Assembly: GCA_040507895.1 (NCBI GenBank)
Contig: JBEVNX010000091.1
Coordinates: 1-52,553 of the forward strand
Origin: JBEVNX01 sp040507895
Lineage (GTDB): Bacteria; Desulfobacterota; Binatia; JACPRU01
Reading direction: 5' to 3'
DNA length: 52,553 nucleotides
The notes under the pieces were generated by a model. That model saw nothing but the letters and a program-made list of their open reading frames with translations, had not been told where the DNA came from and did not search any database. The translations under genes and the position numbers were made by a program. Shown here one piece after another: positions 23,173-31,936 of this stretch (the first letter of the stretch is position 1; every line of letters begins with the position of its first letter).

Positions 23173-23437
23173 GTCTACCGAAAATGCAATTTCCGCCACA
23201 ATTTCGATACAGCAGGGGCTTCGCGATTTCGGGCGGTGAAGCGAGGCACGAAGCCGTCAATCGAGAAAAACTCAAGAAAAAAGCACTGCTGTCAGCGGAG
23301 AGAGCCTCCAACGTGGGTCGCTGTGTTTGAGGTCGGTAAGACGGAACGAAGATTGCAATGATTCTCAGAAAGTGAGGACGACGACCCCCAGAGCGGACCG
23401 AGCTTCGAGCTCCAGCCCCGGTGCTGCGGGAGGCCCA

Positions 23438-23644
23438 ATGTTGAACGACCTGCGTGACGTCTATTCCGACCCGGACACGATGTTCGTCGTGAGCGTCATC
23501 TCCGAGGCGATGCAGCGAGGGGTTCGACACTTCAAGCTCGACGGCACACCGCTCGGCAGACTGAACGAGATCATCGACGCGCTCGCCGAGGACGGCGAGA
23601 TCTTGATGGACGCCGACGGGTCGAAGGATTGCCCGAGACACTGA
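23438..23644 (+). CDS. Small acidic protein of unknown function (68 aa)
   Basis: 68 residues from an ATG at 23438 with GGGAGG a few bases upstream; the longer frame upstream is Ser/Arg/Thr-rich and looks non-coding. The sequence begins MLNDLRDVYSDPDTMFVVSV, then HFKLDGTPLGRLNEIIDAL and a very acidic EDGEILMDADGS. It looks like a small alpha/beta or helical cytosolic protein with no signal peptide or membrane span. A strong terminator follows directly, so it is probably its own transcript. The 273 bases upstream are less GC-rich than the surroundings and hold no other gene. I do not recognise the family. Confidence 0.6.
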   Translation: MLNDLRDVYSDPDTMFVVSVISEAMQRGVRHFKLDGTPLGRLNEIIDALAEDGEILMDADGSKDCPRH

Positions 23645-23669
23645 GCCGCTCGCGGCTTTCCGGTTGGCC

Positions 23670-23702
23670 GAGGGGCCGCTCGCCAGTGGCCTCTCTTTTT
23701 TT
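23670..23702 (+). terminator. Rho-independent terminator after the 68-aa gene
   Basis: GAGGGGCC (23670-23677) and GGCCTCTC (23688-23695) pair over 8 bp with one G-U, enclose a 10-base loop and are followed by seven T bases. Classic intrinsic terminator 25 bases after the stop codon. Confidence 0.88.
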
Positions 23703-23735
23703 GCGCGTGATCTCCGCGATCGGTCGCGATCGCTC

Positions 23736-23762
23736 TTGACAATCTCGCCGCTTTGCTAGTGA
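23736..23762 (+). promoter_or_regulatory. Possible sigma-70 promoter for the SEC-C gene
   Basis: A perfect TTGACA (23736-23741) is followed after 15 bases by TAGTGA (23757-23762). The spacing is short and the transcript would start only a few bases before the GTG start codon, so this is tentative. Confidence 0.3.
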
Positions 23763-23772
23763 AGCTCGCCTA

Positions 23773-24432
23773 GTGCCCCTGCTCTCGCTCGAAGTGATCC
23801 GCAAGACGTGGAACGCGATGGCGGAATGCACGTCGGCTGAGGCGGATCGCGAGGCGACGAGATTCGTCGATCGCCAGCCTGTCATCAACGCAGCGGTGCT
23901 CGCGCTCACCGAAGATGCGGGCGAGGAGGCCGCGTCGGTGGCGCTCTACTGCGCCTGCGCGATCGCCGCCTGCTACGAGGCAGCGCGCCGCCGGGCGCTA
24001 CCGCGCGTGCACGAGCGAGTCATGGACGAGGCGCTCGACCGCATGGAGCGCTGGAGCCGCAATCTCGACAAGATGGACGAGCAGCTCCTCGCGCGCCGCG
24101 CGCTGTGTGGCCGCGATCATGACCAACCGTATCTGGTCGCGGAGCTGATGCGCTACCTGATCGCCTCCGCCGAGAACGGCGATTTCGACGGCAAGGATCT
24201 CGGTATGATCTTTTCCGCGTTGCTCGCCGTGATCCGCGCTTTCGACCGGGTCTCGGGCGCGCCGCGGCGAGTCCCCTCGATGGAACACGTGCTCGAGGAG
24301 CTGATCGGCAGGCCTCTGCCTTCGCTGCACCGGATGAACCCTTGTCCGTGTGGCAGCGGACGGCGCTACCGCGATTGTTGTCTGAAGAAGCGGAGCTCGC
24401 TCGCCTCTCGCAGCCGCGCTCCTCTTCCGTGA
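23773..24432 (+). CDS. SEC-C metal-binding-motif protein
   Basis: 219 residues from a GTG start. Residues 1-185 are predicted helical and lack motifs I recognise. The C-terminus carries NPCPCGSGRRYRDCC, the zinc-binding SEC-C motif (CxC...CC) best known from the SecA tail and found in many small proteins. The rest of SecA is absent. A role in binding ribosomes or SecB-like partners is possible but not shown. It follows a terminator and is followed, after 162 bases, by the protease gene; a perfect CGGAGC/GCTCCG hairpin lies at 24455-24470. Confidence 0.75.
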   Translation: MPLLSLEVIRKTWNAMAECTSAEADREATRFVDRQPVINAAVLALTEDAGEEAASVALYCACAIAACYEAARRRALPRVHERVMDEALDRMERWSRNLDKMDEQLLARRALCGRDHDQPYLVAELMRYLIASAENGDFDGKDLGMIFSALLAVIRAFDRVSGAPRRVPSMEHVLEELIGRPLPSLHRMNPCPCGSGRRYRDCCLKKRSSLASRSRAPLP

Positions 24433-24594
24433 AGCCCTCGCGCTCGATCGAAACCGGAGCGTGGGCTCCGATCACATCTCGGTGAGAGCGCCGGCGGGTC
24501 CGCGCCGCGCGTTCGAATCGATCGATCGCGAGGCGATCGAAGCCATGTAGTCGTTCGATCCCGCTCAGCGGTGATCGAGCTCCCGGAGGAGAAA

Positions 24595-25731
24595 ATGGTC
24601 AGTCGTCGTGAGTTCTACGCGTCCTTGGTGGCGGTCGGAGCGATCTCGGCCTGGCTCGGCGCCAGTATCTCGCGCGCGCCGCAAGACGCTCGCTTCGTGC
24701 GCGCGGCGGAGGCCCAGATGCTGGCATCGAAGCCCTTCAGCTTCGCCGCGGTCGCGCGGCGGGCCACTCCGTCGGTCGTCAACGTCTTCACCACGCAGCA
24801 CGTGAAGGTCGCCCCGTTCGGCGCGCCGCTCGGGTCCGGAGATCCGTTCGATGAGTTCTTCCGGCAGTTCTTTCCCGGCTTGCCGCGCGAGATGGAGCAG
24901 AAAAGCCTCGGCTCCGGCGTCATCATCGGTCGCGATGGGTACATCCTCACCAACCATCACGTCGTGGCGAATGCCGACGAGATCCAGGTGAAGCTCTCCG
25001 ACACGCGGAGCTTCCCCGCGGAGCTGGTTGGCAGCGATGCGCGCACAGACGTGGCGCTGATCCGCGTGCGCGGCAACAACCTTCCGCAAGCACAACTCGG
25101 CAACTCCGACGATCTCGGCGTGGGCGACTGGGTTTTGGCGATCGGCAACCCGTTCGGGCTCGAGGAGACGGTCACAGCCGGGATCGTCAGCGCGAAAGAG
25201 CGCGTGATCGGTGCCGGACCGTTCGACAACTTCATCCAAACCGATGCCTCCATCAACCCCGGGAATTCGGGCGGGCCGCTGATCGACGTCGATGGCAAAG
25301 TCGTCGGGGTCAACAGCGCGATCTACAGTCGTTCGGGCGGCTCGATCGGAATCGGCTTCGCAATCCCGATCAACCTGGCGATGCAGGTCGTCGAACAGCT
25401 GCGCTCGAAGCGCCGGGTTGTGCGTGGCTGGCTCGGCGTCGCCATGCAGGACGTGACGCCGGAGCTCGCCCGATCTTTCGGACTGCCGGGCGAGGAAGGC
25501 GCGTTGATCTCGGACATCTATCGCGGCGGCCCTGCCCACCGCGCCGGCATCCGCCGGGGAGACGTGGTGGTCAGCTTCAACGGGCGGTCGGTCAAGAACT
25601 CGCGCGAGCTCGCTCGCTGGGCCTCCGAGATCCCGATCGGCCGTTCCGTGAAGATCGACGTCATCCGTGAGGGGAGCCGGCAGACGTTCGAGGTGACGAT
25701 CGCGGAAGCTCCGGTCGACCGCGGCGCGTGA
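24595..25731 (+). CDS. HtrA/DegP-type periplasmic serine protease
   Basis: 378 residues; the ATG at 24595 is preferred over one 24 bases upstream because GGAGGAG precedes it at 4-6 bases. The N-terminus (SRREFYASLVAVGAISAWLG) is a signal or anchor with an SRREF twin-arginine-like start. The S1C protease domain has His in TNHHVVANAD, Asp in DARTDVALIRV and Ser in NPGNSGGPLIDVDG. A single PDZ domain (about 285-375) contains GGPAHRAGIRRGDVVVSFNG. One PDZ makes it DegS/HhoB-like in layout. It acts in envelope protein quality control. Confidence 0.92.
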   Translation: MVSRREFYASLVAVGAISAWLGASISRAPQDARFVRAAEAQMLASKPFSFAAVARRATPSVVNVFTTQHVKVAPFGAPLGSGDPFDEFFRQFFPGLPREMEQKSLGSGVIIGRDGYILTNHHVVANADEIQVKLSDTRSFPAELVGSDARTDVALIRVRGNNLPQAQLGNSDDLGVGDWVLAIGNPFGLEETVTAGIVSAKERVIGAGPFDNFIQTDASINPGNSGGPLIDVDGKVVGVNSAIYSRSGGSIGIGFAIPINLAMQVVEQLRSKRRVVRGWLGVAMQDVTPELARSFGLPGEEGALISDIYRGGPAHRAGIRRGDVVVSFNGRSVKNSRELARWASEIPIGRSVKIDVIREGSRQTFEVTIAEAPVDRGA

Positions 25732-25813
25732 ATCCGCGAACGTCACCGACTTCGCGTCCGGCGTCCTTACACTAGTATCGCCGCCGTCCGGCTGTTAGAC
25801 GAAAGATTGCGCC

Positions 25814-26671
25814 ATGGCCGGGCACGACGTCGCGACGCTCGATTCTTGGATGCACACCCGTGAGACGGGCAGCGGTGATGCCGTCGTCTTCTTGCACGGG
25901 AATCCCACCTCTTCCTATCTGTGGCGCAACGTGGTTCCGCGCCTCGAGAGCGAGGGCCGCTGCCTGGCGCCCGACCTCATCGGCATGGGCCAATCCGGTA
26001 AACCGAGCATCGCCTACCGCTTCGTCGATCATGCGCGCTATCTAGACTCATGGTTCGACGCGCTGTCGCTCGAGCGCGTCACGCTGGTGCTTCACGACTG
26101 GGGCTCGGCTCTCGGCTTTCACTGGGCGCGGCGCCATCCCGATCGCGTGGCGGCCATCGCGTTCATGGAGGCGATCGTCAAACCCCTGACGTGGAGCGAG
26201 TGGCCCGAGCCAGCGCGCGAAGTGTTTCGCAGCTTCCGCACCCCCGGGGTCGGCGAGAGACTGATCTTCGAGAAGAACGTCTTCATCGAGAACGTGCTGC
26301 CCGGCTCGATTGTGCGCAAGCTCGAACCCGAAGAGATGAACGCTTACCGCGAACCCTTCCGCGATCCGAAGTCGCGCACCCCGATGTGGCGCTGGCCGAA
26401 CGAGATCCCGCTCGACGGCGAACCGCGCGACGTCGTGGAGATCGTCAACGCGTACGCCGAGTGGCTCGCGCACAGCGACGTTCCCAAGCTGCTTCTCGCC
26501 TTCACGCCCGGCGCGATCCTCGGTGCCGAGCTGGTTGAACACTGTCGCAGCCACATGCGAAACCTCGAGGTCCAGCATCTCGGCCCCGGCAGTCACTTCG
26601 TCCAGGAGGACCAACCCGAGGCGATCGGCGACGCGGTTCGCGATTGGCGCAGGCGCGTGCTCGCGGCGTGA
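25814..26671 (+). CDS. dhaA: Haloalkane dehalogenase
   Basis: 285 residues, alpha/beta hydrolase. The residues expected of a type II haloalkane dehalogenase are all visible: nucleophile Asp95 and halide-binding Trp96 in VLHDWGSALG, halide-binding Asn30 in HGNPTSSYLWRN, acid Glu119 in AFMEAI and His261 in GSHFVQEDQP. The enzyme cleaves carbon-halogen bonds hydrolytically to an alcohol and halide without a cofactor. No signal peptide. Its stop codon overlaps a GTG start of the next gene (GTGA). A TAGTAT at 25773-25778 may be a -10 element but no good -35 accompanies it. Confidence 0.93.
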   Translation: MAGHDVATLDSWMHTRETGSGDAVVFLHGNPTSSYLWRNVVPRLESEGRCLAPDLIGMGQSGKPSIAYRFVDHARYLDSWFDALSLERVTLVLHDWGSALGFHWARRHPDRVAAIAFMEAIVKPLTWSEWPEPAREVFRSFRTPGVGERLIFEKNVFIENVLPGSIVRKLEPEEMNAYREPFRDPKSRTPMWRWPNEIPLDGEPRDVVEIVNAYAEWLAHSDVPKLLLAFTPGAILGAELVEHCRSHMRNLEVQHLGPGSHFVQEDQPEAIGDAVRDWRRRVLAA

Positions 26672-29151
26672 GCCGCGATCGTTCGTCGGTCAACGCCGCG
26701 ATGCGTTGTGCTGGGGTCAGCGTTCCACTGTTCTCACTGCGTTCCGAACGGGATGGTGGAATCGGCGATTTCACCGATCTTGTCGCGTTCATCGATTGGG
26801 CCGCAGGCTTCGGCCAGCGTCTCGTCGCGTTGCTGCCGCTCTGCGAGATGGGGCCGGGCGAGACCAGTCCGTATCATCCGTTGTCGTCGTTCGCGCTCGA
26901 CCCAATCTTCCTCCGACCCCAAGAGCTCGTGGAGCTACGCGGCGAGCACTGCGCTCTGATGCCGAGCCGCGATTGCGTCGATCACTTCGCGGTGCGTGCC
27001 AGCAAGGCTCCGCTCTTCGAGGAAGCGTTCCGGCGCTTCCGCGCGTTTCCGAGCGAACATCCGCGGCGTCGGCGTTTCGCTCGCTTCCGCGCGGCGGCTC
27101 AGAGCTGGCTCGCAGACTACGCTCTGTTCCGGGCGTTGCTCGACGAGCAAGGCGCGCGGTCATGGACGCATTGGCCCGACGCGCTCCGGCGGCGGGACCC
27201 CGGCGCTCTCGAAGAGGCTCGTCGGCGACTCGCGGAACGCATCGCCTTCTTCGAGTTCTTGCAGTTCGCCGCCGCCGAAGCCTGGCGCGAGACGCGCGTC
27301 GAAGCCGAGCGACGCGGCGTGGTATTGATGGGCGATTTGTCGTTTGCGCCATCGCAAAACAGCGTCGACGTCTGGGCGAACCCCGGCCTCTTCGATCTGT
27401 CGAGGTCCGTCGGCGCGCCTCCCGACGCCTTCAGCGCCTCCGGGCAGCGCTGGGGATTGCCGATGTACCGTTGGGACGAGATTCGTCGCAGCGGGTGGCG
27501 CTGGTTCCGCGCGCGCGCGCGGCGCATGGCCGAGCTCTACGATCTCTTCCGCGTGGACCACGTCGTCGGTCTCTTCCGCACCTTCTGGTTCGACGGCGAG
27601 ACGCCCGGTGGCTTCGACCCCCCCGTCGAGGCTGAACAGATCACTCAAGGGCGCGAGATCCTCCGGCTGTTGGTCGAGGGAGCCCGGCCGGCGACGATCG
27701 TCGCCGAAGATCTCGGCACGATCCCGGAGTTCGTCCTGGACATGCTCGGCGCGCTCGACGTGCCGGGCTACAAGGTGCTGCGCTGGCAGCGCGACGACGG
27801 CGGCTTCATCGATCCGGCGGCTTATCCGGAGTGCTCGATCGCGACGACCGGGACTCACGACACCGACTCGCTCACCGAGTGGTGGGAGGGGCTCGCCCCG
27901 GCGGAGCGGACCGCCGTCATCGGGTCGGCGGAGGCGTCCGCGGACCCGGAGCTGACGCGGGCGCACCGACTGGCGATCCTCGAGCGGCTCTATCGATCGC
28001 CGTCGCGGTACGTGATCTTCCCGATCCAAGATCTCTTCGGATGGCGCGAGCGCATCAACACACCGGCCACGGTGGGCGTCGGCAACTGGGTATACCGCTT
28101 GCCGGCGCCCCTCGAGCGCTTGCGCGCCGATCCAGCCGTGGTCGCGGACGTAGCAGCGCTGAGGACGTTGATTGACCGCTCCGGACGATTGCGGAGAATA
28201 GACCTGAACACCTCTGGCCCACAGCGTGCTCGCGCTCGCGAGGACGGATGGGGCAAGCTCGGGGGCGCGATGGAAGAGTTCAAGACCGGCAGCGTACGAG
28301 CCAACGGGCTTCAGTTTCATTTTCTCGAAGCGGGTCGGGGTCCGCTGGTACTTTGCCTGCACGGATTCCCCGACCACGCACGGTCGTTCCGCTCCCAGCT
28401 CCCCGCGCTGGCCAAGGCGGGGTTCCGTGCCGTCGCACCGTATCTGCGGGGCTATGCGCCGACGGACGTTCCGCCGAATGGACCCTTCCAAGCCGCGGCG
28501 TTGGCGACGGATGCGGCGGCTCTGGTGGAAGCGCTCTCCCCGAGCGAGCCGGCGTTCGTGTTCGGACACGACTGGGGGGCGCTCGCGGCCTACGGCGCCG
28601 CGCAGCTCGCGCCGCGGCGCATTCGGAAGATCGCCACCGCCGCGGTGCCGCACGGGCCGCAGCTGTTGCAGGCGATCGTGTCGAGCTACGACCAGATGCG
28701 TCGCTCCTGGTACATTTTCATGTTCCAGATGCCGACGGCCGAAGCAGCAGTCTCCGGCGCCGGCTTCGCGTTCCTCGACCGGATGTGGGCGGACTGGTCG
28801 CCGGGCTGGACGGTACCGGCCGAAGAGATGGCGGCCCTCAAGGAGACGTTTCGCAAGGCTGGTGTGCTCCCGGCCGCGCTCGGGTACTATCGACATACCT
28901 TCAATCCCGCCTTGCAGGTCCCCGAGCTCGCGGAGCTGCAATCGAAGATGATGACCGCGCCGATCCCCGTGCCCGCACTCGTCTTTCACGGTCGTCGTGA
29001 TGGCTGCATCGGCGTCGAGACGCTCGAGGGCATGGAGGCGCTATGCCCTCAGGGCCTGGCCAAGGTGGTGATCGAGGACGCGGGTCACTTCGTCCACCAA
29101 GAAAGGCCCGATCGCGTAAACGAAGCGTTGATCGCATTCTTCAAGGCTTGA
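26668..29151 (+). CDS. 4-alpha-glucanotransferase fused to an epoxide-hydrolase-like domain
   Basis: 828 residues from a GTG that overlaps the dehalogenase stop codon; a TTG at 26644 and an ATG at 26701 are alternatives. Residues 1 to about 515 are a GH77 amylomaltase (MalQ) with SPYHPLSSFALDP, WANPGLFDLS, nucleophile Asp297 in FRVDHVVGLFR, acid/base Glu347 in VAEDLGT and Asp398 in GTHDTD. After a linker, residues from about 535 form an alpha/beta hydrolase with HGFPDHARSF, nucleophile Asp635 in FGHDWGALAAY, cap SWYIFMFQMP and YYRHTF, and His807 in GHFVHQERP, typical of epoxide hydrolases. No stop codon separates the halves. An internal ATG at 28270 with a G-rich site could also start the second domain alone. 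Confidence 0.85.
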   Translation: MSRDRSSVNAAMRCAGVSVPLFSLRSERDGGIGDFTDLVAFIDWAAGFGQRLVALLPLCEMGPGETSPYHPLSSFALDPIFLRPQELVELRGEHCALMPSRDCVDHFAVRASKAPLFEEAFRRFRAFPSEHPRRRRFARFRAAAQSWLADYALFRALLDEQGARSWTHWPDALRRRDPGALEEARRRLAERIAFFEFLQFAAAEAWRETRVEAERRGVVLMGDLSFAPSQNSVDVWANPGLFDLSRSVGAPPDAFSASGQRWGLPMYRWDEIRRSGWRWFRARARRMAELYDLFRVDHVVGLFRTFWFDGETPGGFDPPVEAEQITQGREILRLLVEGARPATIVAEDLGTIPEFVLDMLGALDVPGYKVLRWQRDDGGFIDPAAYPECSIATTGTHDTDSLTEWWEGLAPAERTAVIGSAEASADPELTRAHRLAILERLYRSPSRYVIFPIQDLFGWRERINTPATVGVGNWVYRLPAPLERLRADPAVVADVAALRTLIDRSGRLRRIDLNTSGPQRARAREDGWGKLGGAMEEFKTGSVRANGLQFHFLEAGRGPLVLCLHGFPDHARSFRSQLPALAKAGFRAVAPYLRGYAPTDVPPNGPFQAAALATDAAALVEALSPSEPAFVFGHDWGALAAYGAAQLAPRRIRKIATAAVPHGPQLLQAIVSSYDQMRRSWYIFMFQMPTAEAAVSGAGFAFLDRMWADWSPGWTVPAEEMAALKETFRKAGVLPAALGYYRHTFNPALQVPELAELQSKMMTAPIPVPALVFHGRRDGCIGVETLEGMEALCPQGLAKVVIEDAGHFVHQERPDRVNEALIAFFKA

Positions 29152-29161
29152 GCAAGAGATC

Positions 29162-31918
29162 GTGAACTTTCTCGACTTCATCGCGCGCGCCAACCCGGAG
29201 TACGTCGAGGGCCTGTACCGGCAGTTCAAGAACGATCCTGGGTCGGTCGACGAGCGCTGGGCACTGGTGTTCGCGGGCTACGAGTTCGCGACACGGAACG
29301 GCGCTGCGCCGGCGTCGGATGGCAAGCCGGCGTTGCGCGTGGCCGACCTCGTCGAGGCCTATCGCAACTTCGGTCACCTGGTCGCCGATCTCGATCCGCT
29401 CGGCCACAGTCCGAGGTCGCACCCCTACCTCGAGCTCGATCGCTTCGGTCTGGACGCCGACGACCTTCGCCGGACCGTGTCGTCCGGCACGTTCCGCGGC
29501 CTCCTCGACGTTCCCTTCGCGGAGCTCATCGAGGCGCTACGCGAGACCTACTGCGGCACGCTCGGCGTAGAGCTCGTCGACATCCGCGACAAGGAGCAGC
29601 GCGACTGGCTCGAAGAGCGCATGGAGGGGTGTCGCAACCGGCCTGCCCTCTCGAACGAAGAGCGAGTGCATGTTCTCGAGCGGCTGGTCGCTGCCGAAAC
29701 CTTCGAGCAGTTTTTGCAGACGAAATACGTCGGCCAGAAGCGCTTCTCGCTCGAGGGCGCCGAGGCGTTGATCCCGCTTCTCGATACGATCGTCGAGGGT
29801 GCGGACGCGCTGGGCGTCGAAGAGATCGTCATGGGCATGCCACACCGCGGTCGCCTGAACGTGCTCGCCCATGTCCTACACAAACCGTACGAGATGATCC
29901 TCTCGGAGTTCGAGGGCGTGTTCCTGCCGGCGGGGGTCCAGGGAGACGGCGACGTCAAGTACCATCTCGGGTATTCGCGCGACCACCGCACGAAGGACGG
30001 GCGCAGCATCCACCTTTCGCTCAGCTCCAATCCGAGCCACCTCGAAGCGATCGATCCGGTCGTCGAAGGCATCGTGCGCGCCAAGCAAGGTTATCTCGGC
30101 GACCACGAGCGGCGCCGCGTCGTTCCGGTGCTCATGCACGGCGACGCCTCCTTCACGGGACAGGGGCTGGTCTACGAGACGCTGGCGCTGTCAGAGCTCG
30201 CCGCGTTCACCACCGGCGGCACGATTCACGTCATCGTCAACAACCAGATCGGATTCACGACCTCGCCCCACGAGTATCGCTTCACTCGTTATCCGTCGGA
30301 CCTCGCCGCCGTGATCGAGGCGCCGGTCTGGCACGTCAACGCGGATGATCCGGAGGCGGCGGTGCAGGCGGCGCGGCTCGCCGTCGCCTTTCGCAATCAG
30401 TTTCGCGTCGACGTCGTGCTCGACCTCGTTTGCTACCGCCGCCACGGCCACAACGAGCTCGACGATCCGACCTTCACGCAGCCGGTGATGTACCGCGGGA
30501 TCCGCGAGCATCCGACGGTCGTCGCGCGCTATACGAAGCGACTGGAGCGAGAAGGAGTGATCGGCAGCGCGCGCGTCGGCGAGATCCGCGATGACGTCAA
30601 GGGCACGCTCGAGGATGCGCTGAGCTACGCGCGCGATTTCATGCCCCGCCAGCAGGTGTTCGCCCTCGGCGGCTTGTGGAAGGGCCTGCAGTGGGCCGGC
30701 TCGGACTGGAGCGCCGACACCCGGATTCCGGCCGCCGAGCTGCTCGAGGCGGCTGAAGCGCTGCGCCGAGTGCCGGAAGGATTCGCACCGCACCCGCGCG
30801 TGCAGAAGCTCCTCGAGCAACGCTACGAGATGGTCCACGGCGGCGAGGGCATCGACTGGGGCTGCGCCGAGACGCTCGCTTACGCGAGCTTGCTTCGAGA
30901 AGGCACGCCCGTCCGCCTCACGGGACAGGACACCGGCCGCGGCACGTTCAGCCACCGCCACGCGATCCTTTACGACAACGCCACCGGCACCGAGTACGTT
31001 CCGCTCAACCACTTGCGTGCAGGCCAGGCGGAGATCGAGGTGGTGAACAGCATGCTGAGCGAGGCTGCGGTGCTCGGGTTCGAGTACGGCATGTCGAGCG
31101 CCGATCCGCGCCGTCTGGTGATTTGGGAGGCGCAGTTCGGTGACTTCGCCAACGGTGCGCAGGTGATCATCGATCAGTTCGTCTCGAGTGCCGAGTCGAA
31201 GTGGCAGCGCATGAGCGGGCTGGTGATGCTGCTGCCGCACGGCTACGAGGGCCAAGGCCCCGAGCATTCGAGCGCACGTCTCGAGCGCTTCCTGCAACTC
31301 GCGGCCGACCAGAACATACAGGTGGTGAATGTGACGACCCCCGCGCAATTCTTCCACGCGCTACGCCGCCAGATCCATCGCCCATTCCGCAAGCCGCTGA
31401 TCGTCATGAGCCCGAAGAGCTTGCTCCGCCTGCCACGCGCGGTCTCGACGCTCGCGGATCTCGCCGAGGGAGCGTTTCACACCGTGATCGGCGACTCTGC
31501 CTCCACCGGTGCCGCGCAACGGCTGCTGCTCTGCTCGGGGAAGATCTTTTACGCCCTCGAGAAGGAGCGCGCGGAACGCGATCGCGGCGACGTGGCGATC
31601 GTACGCGTCGAGCAGCTGCATCCGTTCCCGGCAGCGGAGCTCTCCGAAATCTTGAGCCGCTACTCGGGAGCGACGCAGATTCGCTGGGTACAGGAAGAGC
31701 CGAAGAACCAGGGCGCCTGGCAATTCATGGCTCCGCTGCTGCGGGCGATCGACTCGCGCGAAATCGGGTACGTGGGACGGGAGGAGGCCGCGAGTCCGGC
31801 GACCGGCAGCTACAAGATCCATCAGGCCGAGGAAGCGGCGATCCTCGACGAAGCCCTGCGGCGGCCGCGATCGGCGACCGCCACGGCGCCGCGGGTTCAG
31901 GACCGCGCGGCGGGGTGA
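29162..31918 (+). CDS. sucA: 2-oxoglutarate dehydrogenase E1 component
   Basis: 918 residues from a GTG at 29162. The thiamine-diphosphate-dependent E1 decarboxylates 2-oxoglutarate and passes succinyl to the E2 lipoyl arm. Visible features: the N-terminal NPEYVEGLYRQFKNDP E2-contact helix, VADLDPLG, GMPHRGRLNVLAHV, the LSSNPSHLEAIDPVVEG stretch and the ThDP motif GDASFTGQG ... VNNQIGFTTSP. At the C-terminus lie GQDTGRGTFSHRHA, WEAQFGDFANGAQVIIDQF and QEEPKNQGAW. Length is typical. It is the first of the sucA-sucB-lpdA group, 10 bases after the fusion gene. Confidence 0.97.
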   Translation: MNFLDFIARANPEYVEGLYRQFKNDPGSVDERWALVFAGYEFATRNGAAPASDGKPALRVADLVEAYRNFGHLVADLDPLGHSPRSHPYLELDRFGLDADDLRRTVSSGTFRGLLDVPFAELIEALRETYCGTLGVELVDIRDKEQRDWLEERMEGCRNRPALSNEERVHVLERLVAAETFEQFLQTKYVGQKRFSLEGAEALIPLLDTIVEGADALGVEEIVMGMPHRGRLNVLAHVLHKPYEMILSEFEGVFLPAGVQGDGDVKYHLGYSRDHRTKDGRSIHLSLSSNPSHLEAIDPVVEGIVRAKQGYLGDHERRRVVPVLMHGDASFTGQGLVYETLALSELAAFTTGGTIHVIVNNQIGFTTSPHEYRFTRYPSDLAAVIEAPVWHVNADDPEAAVQAARLAVAFRNQFRVDVVLDLVCYRRHGHNELDDPTFTQPVMYRGIREHPTVVARYTKRLEREGVIGSARVGEIRDDVKGTLEDALSYARDFMPRQQVFALGGLWKGLQWAGSDWSADTRIPAAELLEAAEALRRVPEGFAPHPRVQKLLEQRYEMVHGGEGIDWGCAETLAYASLLREGTPVRLTGQDTGRGTFSHRHAILYDNATGTEYVPLNHLRAGQAEIEVVNSMLSEAAVLGFEYGMSSADPRRLVIWEAQFGDFANGAQVIIDQFVSSAESKWQRMSGLVMLLPHGYEGQGPEHSSARLERFLQLAADQNIQVVNVTTPAQFFHALRRQIHRPFRKPLIVMSPKSLLRLPRAVSTLADLAEGAFHTVIGDSASTGAAQRLLLCSGKIFYALEKERAERDRGDVAIVRVEQLHPFPAAELSEILSRYSGATQIRWVQEEPKNQGAWQFMAPLLRAIDSREIGYVGREEAASPATGSYKIHQAEEAAILDEALRRPRSATATAPRVQDRAAG

Positions 31919-31936
31919 GGCAGACGGAGAGCGAGC

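Noticed and set aside
24433..24594. Short palindromes (CGGAGC/GCTCCG and repeated ATCGATCG) between the SEC-C gene and the protease
   Set aside because: No T run for a terminator and no recognised operator; short self-complementary stretches are common at this base composition.
27160..28989. 609-codon open frame antisense to the MalQ-hydrolase fusion
   Set aside because: Arg/Glu/Gly/Pro-rich shadow of catalytic-residue-bearing sense sequence.
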